DNA from: Lucifuga dentata
Lineage: Eukaryota > Chordata > Actinopteri > Ophidiiformes > Bythitidae
DNA length: 64,000 nucleotides
Reading direction: 5' to 3'
Assembly (NCBI GenBank): GCA_014773175.1
Contig: VXCM01000207.1
Span: 132,001-196,000 of the forward strand
The position numbers and the translations under genes were made by a program. Shown here piece by piece: positions 11,337-26,922 of the stretch. Positions within the stretch are counted from its first letter, which is position 1, and each line of letters opens with the position of its first letter. The notes under the pieces are model-generated. The model saw only the letters and a program-made list of their open reading frames with translations, ran no database searches and was not told the origin of the DNA.

Positions 11337-14300
11337 AAGCGAGCAAGCAAACAGCACTGCACTGGGGATGTTTTGTGTCGTGTTTCTGCTAAATGGAGCA
11401 TCAAATGAGTAGGATAAACTGAATCCCTGTCTGCAGCTTCTCCTGTCTTATCAACTCTTATATCTCTCATTTATTCTATTATTTTAAAATTTTCTTGACC
11501 ACTTAATAATAACCATCTGAAGTCTAAACAATCGCAGCACGAACATGTTTACAAAATGTATCAATGGCCTTGAAAGTGTCACACATTCACTGCTCGCCTA
11601 ATGTTAGTGATGGGAGTCATGGTTTTTCATGTACCATGTGATACATATTGTTTTTGCATTAATCTAATATTTCTTGAGCAATACATTTGGACTTAACTGT
11701 AAACTGAGCGGATCATCGCTGTGGATGAGTGTGTTCAATAAGTTCCTAGAGGTTCAGCTCTCTCTGGAGGAGTAGCATCTTTTGGCATCGCTCCATCTTT
11801 CAAAAATACAACAGAGCTCTCTTTAAAGTGATGAATGGTTGATGCTCTGTGTGGGTTTATCCAGTTCCTTATTTATCTATCCTCCTTTCCCTTACCCATC
11901 TCCACTTGCATCTCTTCCTCGCTTAGTAGCTTCTGGATTATACTCCCATACAGATGAGGTCGTGGACAGTGGACGTGCACATGGTTCTGTAATACTGCAT
12001 TTGGGTTTCAGCATACGTGGACACGTTCCACAAATGGCACCCTACTGTAATTTGTCTTGTCAGTCAGCGCATTTGAGTACGGACAAGTTGGGATGTGATC
12101 AAGTGATGAAATTTATGTCATGAGCCTGTGTGGAAGTGGATAGTATAAGTTGGCGTTTAATGTGCCAGAGAGCGACATGGTGAAACGATTAACTGATTGA
12201 TCAGTTGATCAAAAATTGATCATTGACAAAGCTGACTGTAATGCTACATTTACACTGAAACATACAAGTGACCTGACTTTTGCTCACATGTGGCACATAT
12301 CAGATTTACATTGTTAAGATGTTAATGGTAAAAAAGCACATGGGATTAGATATTCTTAGGTGCTTTCTGACCTAAGCATTCCATTATTGTGTATTGAGAG
12401 CTGAGCGGATTCTCCGTTTTGAGGCTGCACTCAAAGTTCAACCAAATTCAACTTTGACCTTTCCGATGCGCAACCAATGAGAAAATAGCTGTATGTGATG
12501 TAACAGAAGCGGCAGAACAATGGAAGAGAAACTCATAGTCTACATTCATAATTTCTGGGTCATATCATTGTGATTGCTTGTAATGTTGGACTGTTTCTTA
12601 GACTAAATAAGCATTTTGAAGACATGTTTCGGCGCTACGAACCAAAAATGGTCATTTTGCATTATTTTCTTTAAGTTTGGCTGTTTAAACAATTGAAAGT
12701 AATTGACAGATTATTTCAATAATGAAAATTAGAGAGATGTAAGGGTATGATATGAGGACTGAGGAATCCAGTAGTATCAGTTACTTGTTTTTGACATGTT
12801 ACAATGGGCTTGTTCAGAATAATTTTGTACTGTTTTGTTGCCTTTGAGCAGGATTTTGCTGCGATAATTTGATGTACTGTTGTATTGGATGCAGTTTTTC
12901 TCTGCAAAGCTATACTCATTTTCCTATCTTTTTTACTGATATCCTTCCTTGGAATATGAAAGATGAGAAAATAGAGTGTGAAATATTATGCTTATTACCT
13001 CTTCCAATTTAACTGTTTGACATGCAGTGACTTATAGCACACATGCACAGCAAACATCAAACGCTTTAGGATTAGTCAAGACGTCTGCAGAGGTCACATG
13101 GTGTGTACGACGCCGGTTTCTGTCAGAATCAGGTGTATTTTTTTGTGGTATTGACTGCCATTTGTAGGCTGTTATGGTAGTTCAATTTTCCATCGCTGCA
13201 GTTGTGGAACAGGTGGCACTGATCCTGTCAGCACACACGCACACACACACATGCACACAAATAGATGAAGTCTTTCATCTCTCTTATAAAAGCCATCACT
13301 CCATTTGAGAATTTCCTGTTGGAAGTCACACTGTTTTAAAGGACAATGCCATTGATTTTGCATGTTTAACACCGGTAAATACTACCCACATACTGACAAA
13401 CCAATTTCCAAAACATAAAACGGTATTTTATTTTCCAGTTACGTTGCCAAATCTTCTAATTATTCAATGAATCAAATATTCAGATGATGCACCCATAAAA
13501 ATCAATGTTTCGCCTGATAACATGTACATCCAGATGTAGAAGTTTTTAAAAAGCCGTCTTCTCCTGGGACTGTATTCCCTGGTGGAGACATACTTTTTTT
13601 TTTCCATGTAGCTCTGTGTTGGGGTGGCTAAATAAAGTTATATTCACAATAAATTTTAATAGATGTTGTGTTTGTTCTGATGGATTACTAATTTGAAGCA
13701 CATTTCAAGTTGCTACAATTGATACAAGTTGATTGAATTAACTGAAACCAATGGCAGTCTAGACGAAGGAAAAGAATTCACCGCTCCAGTAGTATATTTT
13801 GAAAAATGGTTGACAGTAACATATTTGCTTGTGGATTGTTTTTATTGGGCTCAAAAAATGCAAAACCACTTGTCAGGTCCTTTAAGGTGAACAGTCCTAT
13901 TCTGTATATCACTCTGCCCTGTGCTTTATTATTGGGTGTAAATATCTTGCACACCACTGTACATTGTATGCTAAAACTGAATGTCCATCGCTGTATGTGC
14001 ACAGGCTCCCACTGGCTGAGTTTCATCTACAAATCTCTTCTTGGTCTTCCTTGGTCTTCACTCATTCTAAGTACATATTTAGCCAAAATCCAAAGTCAAT
14101 ATGGCCTCGCTCTCATGATAGTCTATAGCTGAATGTTCCTCGGGTAGGACAGAATTGGCAAAAAAGCTTTTAAATATGATGTGCCCTCCACATGGAACAA
14201 CCTACAACAGGACTTGAAACTAACTGACTGAACAACTCTTGGGGAATTCAAGGCAATATTAAAAAAAAAAAAAAAACAAGAAATTGGCACCATTGGTCAG

Positions 14301-16667
14301 TGTCTTTGTTTTTAGATCTGTCAGGATGAACATCAAGATAACTGTATTTTTTGGAGAAACCCCTTGCTTTGAGTGCTGTCTGTTGCTAAATGTACGGTTT
14401 GACTGCGCTGTATTGAAACTTGTAATTTTGTGGTATTTATTGCGGCTGTTGTGGTTTGCTATTGTTTTTTCATGCTGCCATCTTGGCCAGGCCTCTCTTG
14501 AAAAAGAGCTTTTTATCTCAATGAGAGCTACCTGGTAAAAAAAAAATAAAAAATAAATAAAAGTAAAAAGGTCAAACAAAAAATTAAAAAAAAAAAAAAA
14601 ANAAAAAAAAAAAAAAAAGGATGAAAATATCTTACCTGAGCCCTTTTTACTGGCAGTAAATTGGAAATTATCTGAGTTATTTGATTTAAATTATTATAAT
14701 AGTCTGTTGGTTTTTAATACTCTTCTGTATTATGATGTATCATAAGAAGTGAAGATAGGTTTGTAACTTTGTGGGCATTGTATTATAGCATATGATTCTG
14801 TTTTAATAACTCCTGCCTCTGACAAAAGAAGAAGAAGAAGAAGAAGAAGAAGAAGAAGAACAAAGAAGTGCAAATAATGTATTTTTGTTTCTTCATTTGT
14901 TCTTTATATAGATTACATTTATGACAGATCATTTAAACTTGATGTTTGATGAATGAGAAAAAATGAAGAACTTGGTAGCCGGCGCAGTTGTTTATCCTTT
15001 CTTGTTGTAGACATAAGGCAGTGTTAAGGTGATGTGGTAACCATAGCAACCCTTTGGCTCTCTTTTAGAATCAGAGAACATGCAGGATTCACTTCCTAAG
15101 CATAATTTAGACATCACATGTTCAAATAACAGCTGGATGCCGCTGTGTGTCTTCTCTCAGATCTCCTCTGGAAGCTTTTTATGAATTGGAACGCCCTTAA
15201 ACATTGCAGAGGATAATTGATTTTCTGGCTGAAGGATGGAGGAACGAGTCAAGGAGACGGAGAGGCATAAAAACTGGAATTGGAAAGAAGGGACTGACAT
15301 AAAACACAAAAAGTACATTATGGATAAATTTTGTCATTATCCCGCTGTTTATTTTCAAGAACACATTCAGTGTTTTCAGTTCCAGGATGTCTGTGTACCT
15401 GTTAGTCACCAAGTTACTTTCACAGTGACCTTCATAAATCAGATCTAATTGGTAGAAACCTTACATGCATATTGATTTTCTAACATGGCAAACATGTATG
15501 GCTGCATGTGCGTATTTGTACATTCATTTTTTGTTCATGTCTGCAAAAGTGCACATGCGTCTTTTTCCCCTCTTACTGTGCATCAGCAGAACATATCCAT
15601 TTGCATGCATGATTTAGGACTTGGCTAACCAAGCATCAGTCTTTCATCCTCTCTTCCAGCTTGGCATGTGGATGCACACATGCATTTTGTGCGCTCCAAT
15701 CAGTCATCTAAATGCGTTGAAGTGGGGGGCTCGTCGTAGTTGCGATTAATAGCAGCTGTGCTTCATATCCATAAAGCTCCTTGACTTTGAATAAATGAGA
15801 CGAGTCCTCCTGCAGCATTGATACAGCAGGAGGAGGGTTTGTTATTGTTAGTGTAATCACACGTTCGCTGCATTTGAGAGGTCAAAGGTTGTGAAGCCTC
15901 TGGAGCAAGGTCAGATGTGAGTTTGGTGATAAACTCATGTTGCTGATGAAGAGGAAAGAGGGAGTCTGACTCTTTTCTCTTATATTCTCTTCTCTTAGTC
16001 TCTTCAGAGGTGAAAAGTAAATATACAATCAGTGATCATTAAAGGACCATACTGTAAATTTAGCATGCTTGAGCCCTATATGTATATGTATATATATAAC
16101 ACACACACACACACAATCTGCATAATATGACGTTGCAGACATCCACTTCCCAAAATATACTACTGGAGTGGCAAATTTTAGAATTTTTATCCTACCTTCC
16201 AGAGTGCCATTGGTTTCAGTTCATTCCAGGACGCAGTTAAAATCAACTGTTGAAGAATTAACTGATCCAACACAGAGCTGCATGGAAGACAATGTATACC
16301 TCCACCAGGGAATATAGTCCCAGGAGAAGATGGCTTTTACCTTCTGCAGTCATTCAAAAGTATGAGCAGGCAAAACATTGAATTTTAAGGTTGGGTATGT
16401 TGCCTGAACGTTTGATTTTGAAAGACTGGGAGATTTAGTAAAACGTTTGTGTGGGTAGTATTTATTGGACTTAAACATGCTAAATCACCAGTATGGTCCT
16501 TTAACATGTATGAGATGCATGTTATTGCATAATATTTACTGAAATGAAATTCTATAATAGGAGGACTTATACTTGCACTGGAGTATTGTGGTGTTGTTAG
16601 CAGGTAGATGTAGTTTTGCTACTTTCCTTCACACACACACACACACACACAAAGTACAAGTTAGAAA

Positions 16668-16703
<36 letters not shown>

Positions 16704-18660
16704 CCAGAGCTCAGCCTGTGGCCACAGTAGGTGGTCAGTCATTATAAATGTGTTGTGTCCTTTGGGATCGTCTCATTGCTGCTGATTAAGCCATAAGCTG
16801 AGTTTATAATATAATATAATATACGGCTCATTTCTCTGCTTCCTGGCTCATAATTGTGCATTTATTTCTGTACATCTTTAATGTTGCATTTAGTGACATG
16901 GCTTCTTTAATGACTGCTGTCAAACTGGTTTCTGTTTCTTGCTTCCTTTTTGGCTGTTTAGTTACAACTTTAATTACCAACTGTTTAACTACAAAAAAAA
17001 AAGTTATGAATCAGTCAGCATCATTCTGTTCATCACAGAAATGAGCGGAACCTCTGATGACTGAACTCATGTCGGTTGAAACATCCTGTTTTCCTGGCAG
17101 ATTAAAATTAGCTTTACATTTTGAATACCTAATCTTACCTAACTTTCTCTGTCTGTGTGAACTGATGATAAGGAAGACTGAATAAATATTCTTCCTAGAT
17201 ACAGTTAAAGAGGATTATCCCAGAACTGTAGTGCCTCAAAGACTTTTAAAGGACCATACTGGCGATTGTGCATGTTATAACCCAATCTCTACACCCCGCA
17301 TACGTGTTATGTTACTGACAATCAATTTCCAAAATGTAAAACTATATTTTAGTTTTCCTGTTATTTTTCCAAATCCCCTAATGGTTCAAAATCAAATGTT
17401 CTTAAAATTCAATGTTTTTCCTTCTAGCACTTCTGCACAACTGTAGAAGGCACAGCCATTTTCATTTCTTTGTAGAACCCATCTTCTCCTGGACTATGTT
17501 CCCTGGTGGAGATACAAATGCTTCCATGCAGCATCATGTTGTACCGGATACATAAATTTACTTTGACAAAAAAATCTTAATAGACATACTGTTCACTGTG
17601 ATGGATTACTTACCCCAAGCACGTTTCAAGTCTCAACAAGTTGATTTTTATAGTGTACTGGAATGAACTGAAGCCATAGCAGCATAGTCTTGAAGGTAGC
17701 AAAAAAAATTCTATTCTATTCACGTCTGCTCCAGTATTATGTTTTGGGAAAGGTTGTCAGTAATATAGCATGGTTTGTATGTATTGGGCTCAAACATGCT
17801 AATTCGCAGGTATTGTCTTTTAAGTTGTTTCTTGACATCTGTTTCCTGTTTGTCCTGCTGCATTTCTCATGTTTCTCACGCTTTGGCAACTACTGTAATT
17901 ATTACAAATGAGCACACAGTTGTGGCAGGCAGTCTCCCGCTTTCTTGTCGAGCCTGGTGCAAGATGACGAAGGACATTGTGTCTTCAAACAAGAGAGTAC
18001 AAGTTAAAAAACCTTTTGAGGGTAAGAAAAAGAAAATCAAAGGCGATCAAATGAAGGCCCAAACAACTGTGACCACCAGTATACAGTATGTTTCCCAAAA
18101 GGAGTCTGCGGTTCTTTTTCTTTATGAGACCATTTTTACTTTGCCATATCAACACTAGTCAGAGAACCTCTAGCATTAAGTCACAGGGATCCATCATTCA
18201 GGCTTCTCTCTCCCTACCTCAATAATTACAAAAGACAGAAGACTACTTCATGAAAATGTTAGACCCATTACGCAGCATGACATAATGCTTCCTGGACTTT
18301 CTTTTTTTGTCTGTGAGTGTTAGAATGACGGCTTTTAAGGAACATTTTTAACCATCTGCGTTTGCGGCAAGTCAACCACAGGTCCAACTGTGACCATTCA
18401 GGACCTCCAATAGATGGATATATGTGAAAACTGATTCACGGATTTCCTGATGCGTCTGACATCATACCGCTCCCAATGAGCAGGTAGGCGCTTCACACGG
18501 CAGCGTGAAGCGCCAAGCGCTGTTCACCAGGTNCCGCTCCCAATGAGCAGGTAGGCGCTTCACACGGCAGCGTGAAGCGCCAAGCGCTGTTCACCAGGTA
18601 TTGTGCAGCAATTTGTCTTTCTCAGGTTGCAAGTCGGCGAGTAATGTCCTCCAAATCCGT

Positions 18661-18691
<31 letters not shown>

Positions 18692-18771
18692 CATAGCAGG
18701 TATTACAGTCATGCTCACAGGACAGCAGAAAGAGAATGCATGAAAACTTAGTATTCTGTATTTGTGCTTGG

Positions 18772-18809
<38 letters not shown>

Positions 18810-18972
18810 GATGGAGGTAGATGGAGTGAAGCACTTACTCTGTTATATAACACTCAACTTTGGCCAGGAGAAGGCTATGTAACCACTGTAGACATGCAAA
18901 TGCATCTGCTTCCCCGTGCCCCAAGGTGTGTGTGTGTGTGTGTGTGTGTGTGAGTGTGTGCACATACATGAG

Positions 18973-19004
<32 letters not shown>

Positions 19005-20262
19005 CACATACATGTGTGCATGTGTGTGTGTGTGTGTCTGAGCATGTGCACACACACACTCGTCCTTCTGTCAGATCTCTGCCTCTAGCATCTCTCTGAA
19101 GGCTGCAATACAGCACACAACTGTCAGTTGTGCAGTGAACTAGCACAGGCAACGCTCACCGTTTCTTTTTCTTTCTTTGTTCAGAAGCATTTAAAAAAAA
19201 GGAGGCTGTCTCATCCTCTCTTCAGCTCATTGTCTCATCCTCTCATTCTCTCATCTTCTCATCCTCACATCGTCTTATCGTCTCATCCTCACATTGTCTC
19301 TTCCTCTCATCATCTCATCCTCATCATCTATCCTCTCATTGTCTCATCCTCTCATCATCTCATGCTCTCATTTTCATCCTCACATCCTCTCATCCTCATC
19401 GTCTCATTGTCTCATTGTCTCATCCCCTCATCCTCTTATCCTCTCATCATTTCATCCTCACATCCTCATCTTCTCATCCTCACAGTCTCATCCTCTCACT
19501 CTCATCCTTTCATCCTCTCATCTTCTCATCGCTGTGCACTGAGTCTGTTTGTTAAAGCAACGCATCCCCTGTGTCGCTCAAATCAGAGCCAAAGCCCTGA
19601 TATGTAATGTAAATCTGCATTTCCGCCAAAAGTGTTTACTTGATGTAGCTCATCTTCTGTAAGACAGGGTGTATTACAGTTCAGGAATTTTTTTTTTTTT
19701 TTAAGATATTTGCTCAAAATCATTTATAGCTTTTAGTACTTTAATTTATCTTTAAGTATATCAAGGTTTTGAACGTTAACAAAAATCTGATTTCAAAAAT
19801 AAACACGTCTCTGTCTTTGTCTACATAGTTGAGTGAAATCTTAAGTAGTTTTAAGGTTTTGTGGGTCAGGCTAGAGTCGTTTTCACATCTATTTAATTTT
19901 AAGCTTTTGTTTCAGACCCAGAAGTGTGTCCCCCTTGAAGGACCATACCAGTGATTTTTCATGTTTAAGCTCAATAAATACTAACCGCCTACACGTTACG
20001 TTACTGAGAGCCAATTTCCACAACATAAAACTTTATTTTTCCTGTTATTTTTCCAAATCCCCTAATCTTTCAAAATTAAATGTTCAAATGAGACACCCAC
20101 CTTAAAATTAAATGTTTTACCTGCTAACATGTACAGTATGTCCAATTGTAGAAGGAACGCCATCTTCTCCTGGAACTATATTCTCTGGCAGAGTCATACA
20201 TTATCTTCCATGCAGTCCTTGTTGGACTGGTTACATAAAGTTACTTTAAAAAACAAAAAAAA

Positions 20263-20344
<82 letters not shown>

Positions 20345-23300
20345 TCACTGTGATGGATTGCCCATTTCAAGTACATTTTTGAAGTCTCTACAAGTTGATT
20401 GGTAATAGGTTATTGGAATGAACTGAAACCAATGGCAGTCTGGAAGGTAGGAAAAACAATTCTAATATTTATAGTATGTTTTTGAAAATGGTTGGCAGGA
20501 ACATAACGTGTATGTGGGTTTTATACATATATATACAGTATATTTGCAAAATTGTCCTTTAAGTTCTGTTTGTTTGGGCATATGTGAATATGGCTATTGA
20601 ACTAGAGTCAAAACAATTGGGCTGAGTCCTAGAGGTGGTCTTGGTCTCGGTCCAATTCCAGTCGAACTGTGGCACAGTTTGTTTCTGATGTGAATATGAT
20701 CTGCACTTGTACCGGATCAACTACAAGGATATCAATTGATCTATTGATGTATTGATTGATCTAGAGGGTTGCATGTGGTTAACATTCATCTACAATTGTG
20801 GTGAAGTCTGTTTTACGTTAGATGCTCATCAGATATCTCCTACTCAAAACTGTTAAACATGTCAAACATAAACTTAACCACAGTTAATCTGCACCTTTGA
20901 TTAAAAGAGTTTCTGCGAAATGGTCTTAACTTTGCAAATTACATCTTCAGATGACCATGTTGGAAGTTAGCATGTGGTTTTATATGCTCAGTGTGGCTCC
21001 ATTCTCCTGTTCTGCCGTCTGAAGGCAGCACATCATCTTTGCATAATGTACGGAAATCAATATGTGGGTTTTCATGTCTCAAATTCTGCTTCTGCAGCCT
21101 GAATTTGTTTGCTATATGGCCCAAATGATGACTCTGACCAGTATTCCAGATCTGTCTTTGTTGTTCCATGTTATTTAGTTATCTCAGCATAGAAAACTTT
21201 CTTATGTTTTAATTTTCTTTTCCTTGCCTAACATCTCTGACCATTGAGCATAGTGAGTGTTCTCACATGGCTTTTGCTGCTATATTTTGGTTTGATTGGA
21301 TTTTTTTCTGTGTGGAAACTGAACCAGACCAAGCGGTAAATGTAACATTGTAACAATTTATTCCCGGATTCGGTCTAGAGGAAACAGACTTCAGATCTGA
21401 AATCACCCTGTGGTGATGTATGTTTCATTCCTCACACTGCCCCCTGGTGGATACAGTATTTACTCCTCCAGATGGACACAAACTACTCAAGCCAATATGC
21501 GAATAACACCACTCTAGTAGTAGCTGTGTGTGCAAGCATGCATGGTTAAAATATGTGTGTGTGTTTGACTTTGTTTGGAAAGAATCGTTTTAACTGAAGT
21601 TACATGATGAATTTTTAAATCGACTTAAACTACAAAAAAATGTGAAATGGCGTTAGCAGCATGTCATGTCTCTGTGCTGTTTACGGGATTACAGGCATTA
21701 TTAACCTTGACCCAGTTAAGCTTGAGTTGGTGGCCAGTTATTGTGTGTGGCAGCATGGTCACTAACCTGAGGGTGAGAAGGCCAACTAGAGTTTTCCTGA
21801 ACTACTTTTTGAGCTCCTAGTTTGATTGTCACCCAAACTGACTTTACTTTTGCCTGAAACATAAGTGCACCACATATCTTACCATTTGAATAATTATTCA
21901 TTATTATTATTTCCATAATTATTAAAAAATGAATCTTCATTTTGAGCATTGTGCTGTTGTATCTATTTCTTGCTTGAATGGTTGCACAGGACCACACATT
22001 TCCGTTCATCTTCATTAGTTTATATTGAATGCATAGTGAAATATGAGAAAACAGGTCTGCTTTTTTAGTATATTTAGTAACCGGTGCTTTATATTTTATA
22101 CTCAGTGAAGTCACAAAGAGTTTGTTTTTTCTAGAAAGACTTAGCTTGATGAATACAGTGCTGATGTTTGACATGTTTTCAGGACACTTAGAGGTAAATT
22201 TGACCCATTTTTGTCCCATTCTTCAAGCCTAAGTACCTGCTTTCTGAACCAGTTTTTGAGTCGTACAACCATCATGGTGTGGAAGGAGGCTAATCTGCAG
22301 CTATTATATTTCATGTGTCAATGTTTGAAGAAAAACCTACAAGGGAAACTATCTGGATAAATATAATATAATGCTACGGGAGACTTAAATCACTCAGAGG
22401 AAAGATAGTAGAGAACAAAGAGCTCGGAGCTTCATTTTGTCCCAGTTCAGCCCAGACAGATGGTCTGCGTGTGTTTGTGTGCATGGAAATATATGTGTAT
22501 GTGTAAATGTGTGTAAATGTTGGTGTGCTTTTTGCAGCGGTGTAGTCTTCCTCAGAGTACAGAGCTAAATACAAAGTAATTAGTAGACCAAATGTAAATA
22601 AAACAAAATAAATTTTATAAATTGAATAAGTTACTATATACAAATATAAACAAATTTTGCTACATTTTACCCAGCTTTTGCTTCTCAACATTACAANATA
22701 TACAAATATAAACAAATTTTGCTACATTTTACCCAGCTTTTGCTTCTCAACATTACAAAATTAGGTGCCTTAAATTTTTAAAAGTTGTATTTAATACGTG
22801 ACATGCTAAATTTTATATTGGACAGCTAATCTACAGTTCATTGCAAAGTAGGTAAAAGGTTCCGAACAGGCACTCACATTTTGAATGAGCACTGAACTAG
22901 TTTACTTAAATGCAATTTTGAACCAGAACTTTTCACTGTTAATGGAGTATTATTTTTCATTGTAGTATTCATACCTAAGCAAGCATTTGAGTATTTCTTT
23001 CACCACAGTCACAGTATTGTTTTCATGTAGCTACTTTATATATAGTTGTTTGTTCTATGCAACTGTTTGGGGCATTTAAAATGTTACGATTGCATTTTCA
23101 CATTGTGTGTTTTCATCATGATGACAGGTTAAATGTGTAAGTCCACGTTTGTGTAATATTGTGTATTGATGTTTGCGGTTTGAACCACAGGAAAGCAGAT
23201 GGGAGCATCGACATGTTTCAGCCTTGGGTTTTTTAAAGGCAGCAAACAGAGGAAAGCCCTCCATCATGAGTTCCCCTCAGCTATTTAATCACTACCCACT

Positions 23301-24765
23301 TTAAAACTCATCAATACCTCTCAGCAAAAAACGAGATCCACACACACCCACACGCAAAACTACACACACAAACACACGCTGAAATAACATGTTATCCAGA
23401 CCTAAGATACTACACAGAGTGGAAATGATTGTTTCCTATAAATAATTTATGTACAGGTACAGTACACAAAGAGCAGGATGCCTCAGCTGACTGCGCTTTT
23501 ATAAAACACAGTCCACTGTAAAAAAAAAAAAAAANGAAAAAAAAAAAAAAAATAACGCGAAAATAACGTGCTGACAAGGAGATGAGGGTGAAGCTGGTGA
23601 AGTCGTTTTTAAAGCTTAATATCAAACAAAGAATATTTTTTAATGATGAATGATACAATTCCCCTCCCCTCCCCCATCACTGATAACATTCTTAGCACCG
23701 CTCCCACTTCCAGCCCGTATCACGGAGCAACAGTCACTTAGCAACCGCTGACATGTTGTCTTGCTGTGTACACATTGATAAGGCAGCTTTTAAGAGGACC
23801 AGAGACTCAGGAGACAGTCTGAGGTGGAGTTTGCTGGTTAACTTGGAAACAACCAAAGAAGACACAGCTCAGGGTTCGAGATCATCGGTTTAGGAAAGCA
23901 GTTCCCAATTCTGGTCCATATCCATGCTCACAGATTTTGATTGGCTCAACACACCTGATTTAGCTGATCACATGAGCATGGAGAGGTAGAACATATGCAG
24001 CGCTGGAGTACATGAGAACCAGGATTGGGAACCATTGGTTTAGAGGAAAGAAAACTGGAGCTGTTATTGCATCTTAAAGGAGCATACCGGTGATTTTGCA
24101 TGTTTGAACCCAATAAATACAACCCACATGCATGTTATGTTACTGCCAGCCATTTTCCAAAACATACATTACTGCAGCGGTACATTTTAGATTTGTTTTT
24201 CCTACCTTCCAAACTACCTCTGGATTCCAGTACGCTATTAAAGTGAACTTGCAGAGACTTGAAACGTGTTTGTGATAAGTAATCCATCGCAGCAAACTAA
24301 TTGTCGTTCTTATTTTTTTGTCTAATTTAACCAGGACAGCAGAAGGCAGCTTTTACCTAGAAATGAAAAACGACGTGCATTCTGCATTTGGATGAACGTG
24401 TTAACATTGAATTTTAAGGTGGTGCATCACCTGAACATTTTATTTTTCAAGACTGGGGGATTTGAGGAAAATAACAGGAAAGCTAAAATACAGTTTTATG
24501 TTTTGGAAAATGGTTGACAGTGACACAACGTGTATGGGGTCGTATTTGTTGAGACTAAACACGCAAAATCATGGGCATGCTCCTGTAAAGGGTTTGTGTG
24601 TCAGCTTGAGTGGGTACAAACCAGGTAATTCAGAAGGCCTCAGCGTGGGTTTGTGCCTGTCGCTGCTTCGTTGACTGTAAGAATCTGTGCCAGTAGGACA
24701 AAGTGGTAGTTAGCAGTAAGAAGTATCCATTAGCGTCATTGTTTGTACTGCAAGAGACATAACAT

Positions 24766-24796
<31 letters not shown>

Positions 24797-26885
24797 TCTA
24801 TTTATTTATTTATTTGCTCATTGGCTATCATCACTGTCTCATGACCTCTTTTTGATGATAGGAACAAATGAAACAAAAAGAAAGCAATTCAGCATGGATT
24901 TACACACACACACACACACACACACACGCACCTGGAATAACAAGAGACTGAAACGTGTGTGTGTGTGTGTGTGTGTGTTTTGGGAGTATTTGTGTTTGCA
25001 GGTAAATGCAAGCAAACAGGCCATCACTGAAAGAGCTGAGGGTTACATACTGAATGTGTGTGTATGTGTGCGTATGTGTGTGTGTGCGTGCATACATGCA
25101 TGCATGTGTGTGTGTGTGTGTGTGCTTACTGTACATGTGCTCCCACTGTAAGATTGATATTCAGCTACATGATTCATCAGAGTGAAGAGTTTTCTTACTC
25201 TGAGTCACCAGAATAAAACTCTCACCATCATCACAGCTCCCTCCTCCTATTTTAGTCCTTTGGTTTATTCTCTTGTTTGATTTTCTATCTTTCACACACA
25301 CTGTCTTTATATTATTTGTCCTATTAATTTTTCACAGATCACATAATATATCTTTGTTTTTATATATCTCTGTCTTTCTCAATTCAAAGTAACATTAAGG
25401 TGCTTCCTCTGTTTAAAAATGTTTTTCAAACTTTTGTTAAATTTAAAAAAACACATAATTAAAATGTTTCAGTAAAAGTTTAGTCTTTGTGGCTGTACAA
25501 CTTACAGATTGTCATGCTTTTGAAGCTGTTTGCTACGAGTAAAGAGAGACAGCTATGATTACGTCTGACGGTGCCAAGAGTGTCCTAGATAAAGGGAATT
25601 TGGGGATATTTTTATTTATTATTTAAAGGGGCTATGTTATACAGATTCCCATTTCTTATTTTCATTTAGAGTCTGTTTTCAAACCTTTGCAATGCTTTAA
25701 TATGCAAAACAAAACAAAACAAAACAAAAAAACAACAACATTATTTTACTTTCAATCTCTTGCTGCAGCACTGCTGTTCACGCTAAGGCCATTTTAGTTA
25801 CTGTCTTTTTTTAGGCCTACTGCTGAAAAAGTGCACTGTTTCCTGAATGGCCATTGGCCAGCTGTGTTATCATGTAGTTGCATGCATGGAGTCCAGCCTG
25901 AAAATAGCGCCACTAAAACACTACAGTTTGTGAGTCATGTCAGGTTCTGTTGGAAATGATTTAGTCTGAAATGCATCCTTACTGAAGTTGGGCTGTTTAG
26001 ATAATTTTTTCATCCTATATAGTATCATAGTTAGCAGTGGCATGAGTGAGCATATTTGCAGCCAAAATATTAACTTTTCTGTTCCGTCAGTTTAGCTCAT
26101 TAACTGCTAAGAAACCAGATTAGGAATGGACAAGCCTTAAAATAACATCATGATATCTCAAGGTACTTTTACAGTAACGATATTCATGGTGATATGAAAA
26201 CTGTAACACTAAACAATGCTTTATTGGTGATCTAAGTAAACAATACTGCAAACTGTACAAACGTGAGTAAAAAAATATATGATGTGTATGCAGAGTTTAG
26301 GACAGGAAATGGTTCCTGTTACTCAGTTCAGCAGTTTTGTGACAGCACGGCCTGATGATGTGTGTGAGCACAGACAATGACACCATTTAGCATCAGTGTA
26401 GACTTCCATAGGAATGCTCACCCAGCTTGTTGCACAACTGTGTCTGTTCATAAATGCTTGTTGTGTCTGTTTTTATTCAAAAATCATTCTTCTTCTAAAT
26501 GTCTTATGCGTCACCAAAATTCAGCCTGCATATCCGGAATTTTGGGGAAAATTTATGGTATCCACAGCAATTTGAAGTGAAGTCGGGAGTTGTTCGAGGA
26601 TACAAGGATACAAGGATACAAGGAGCTTTATTGTCATCTCACCACACCCACATTATACTTGTACAATGTTACATGTGATGCACATGAAATTCCGTTTCCC
26701 AAGCAGGTGAGAAAGTGGCAGCTCATACAAAAGATTTACCAAAGTAAAAAATGTAAAAAGGCGCATAATAACCAAAAATATATAAAAAGACACATAATAA
26801 AAATATTAAAAATAATAATATTTTATAAACCCTGGAATAATAAAAATAATTTGAGGGTTTATAGGTTAATATTTCTCCAGTTTCA

Positions 26886-26922
<37 letters not shown>

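Noticed and set aside
18835..19152. Thr/His-rich and Cys/Val-rich frames
   Set aside because: Translation of (GT)/(CA) microsatellites.
19128..19607. 159-codon Ser/His/Leu-rich frame
   Set aside because: Entirely the TCTCATCC minisatellite.
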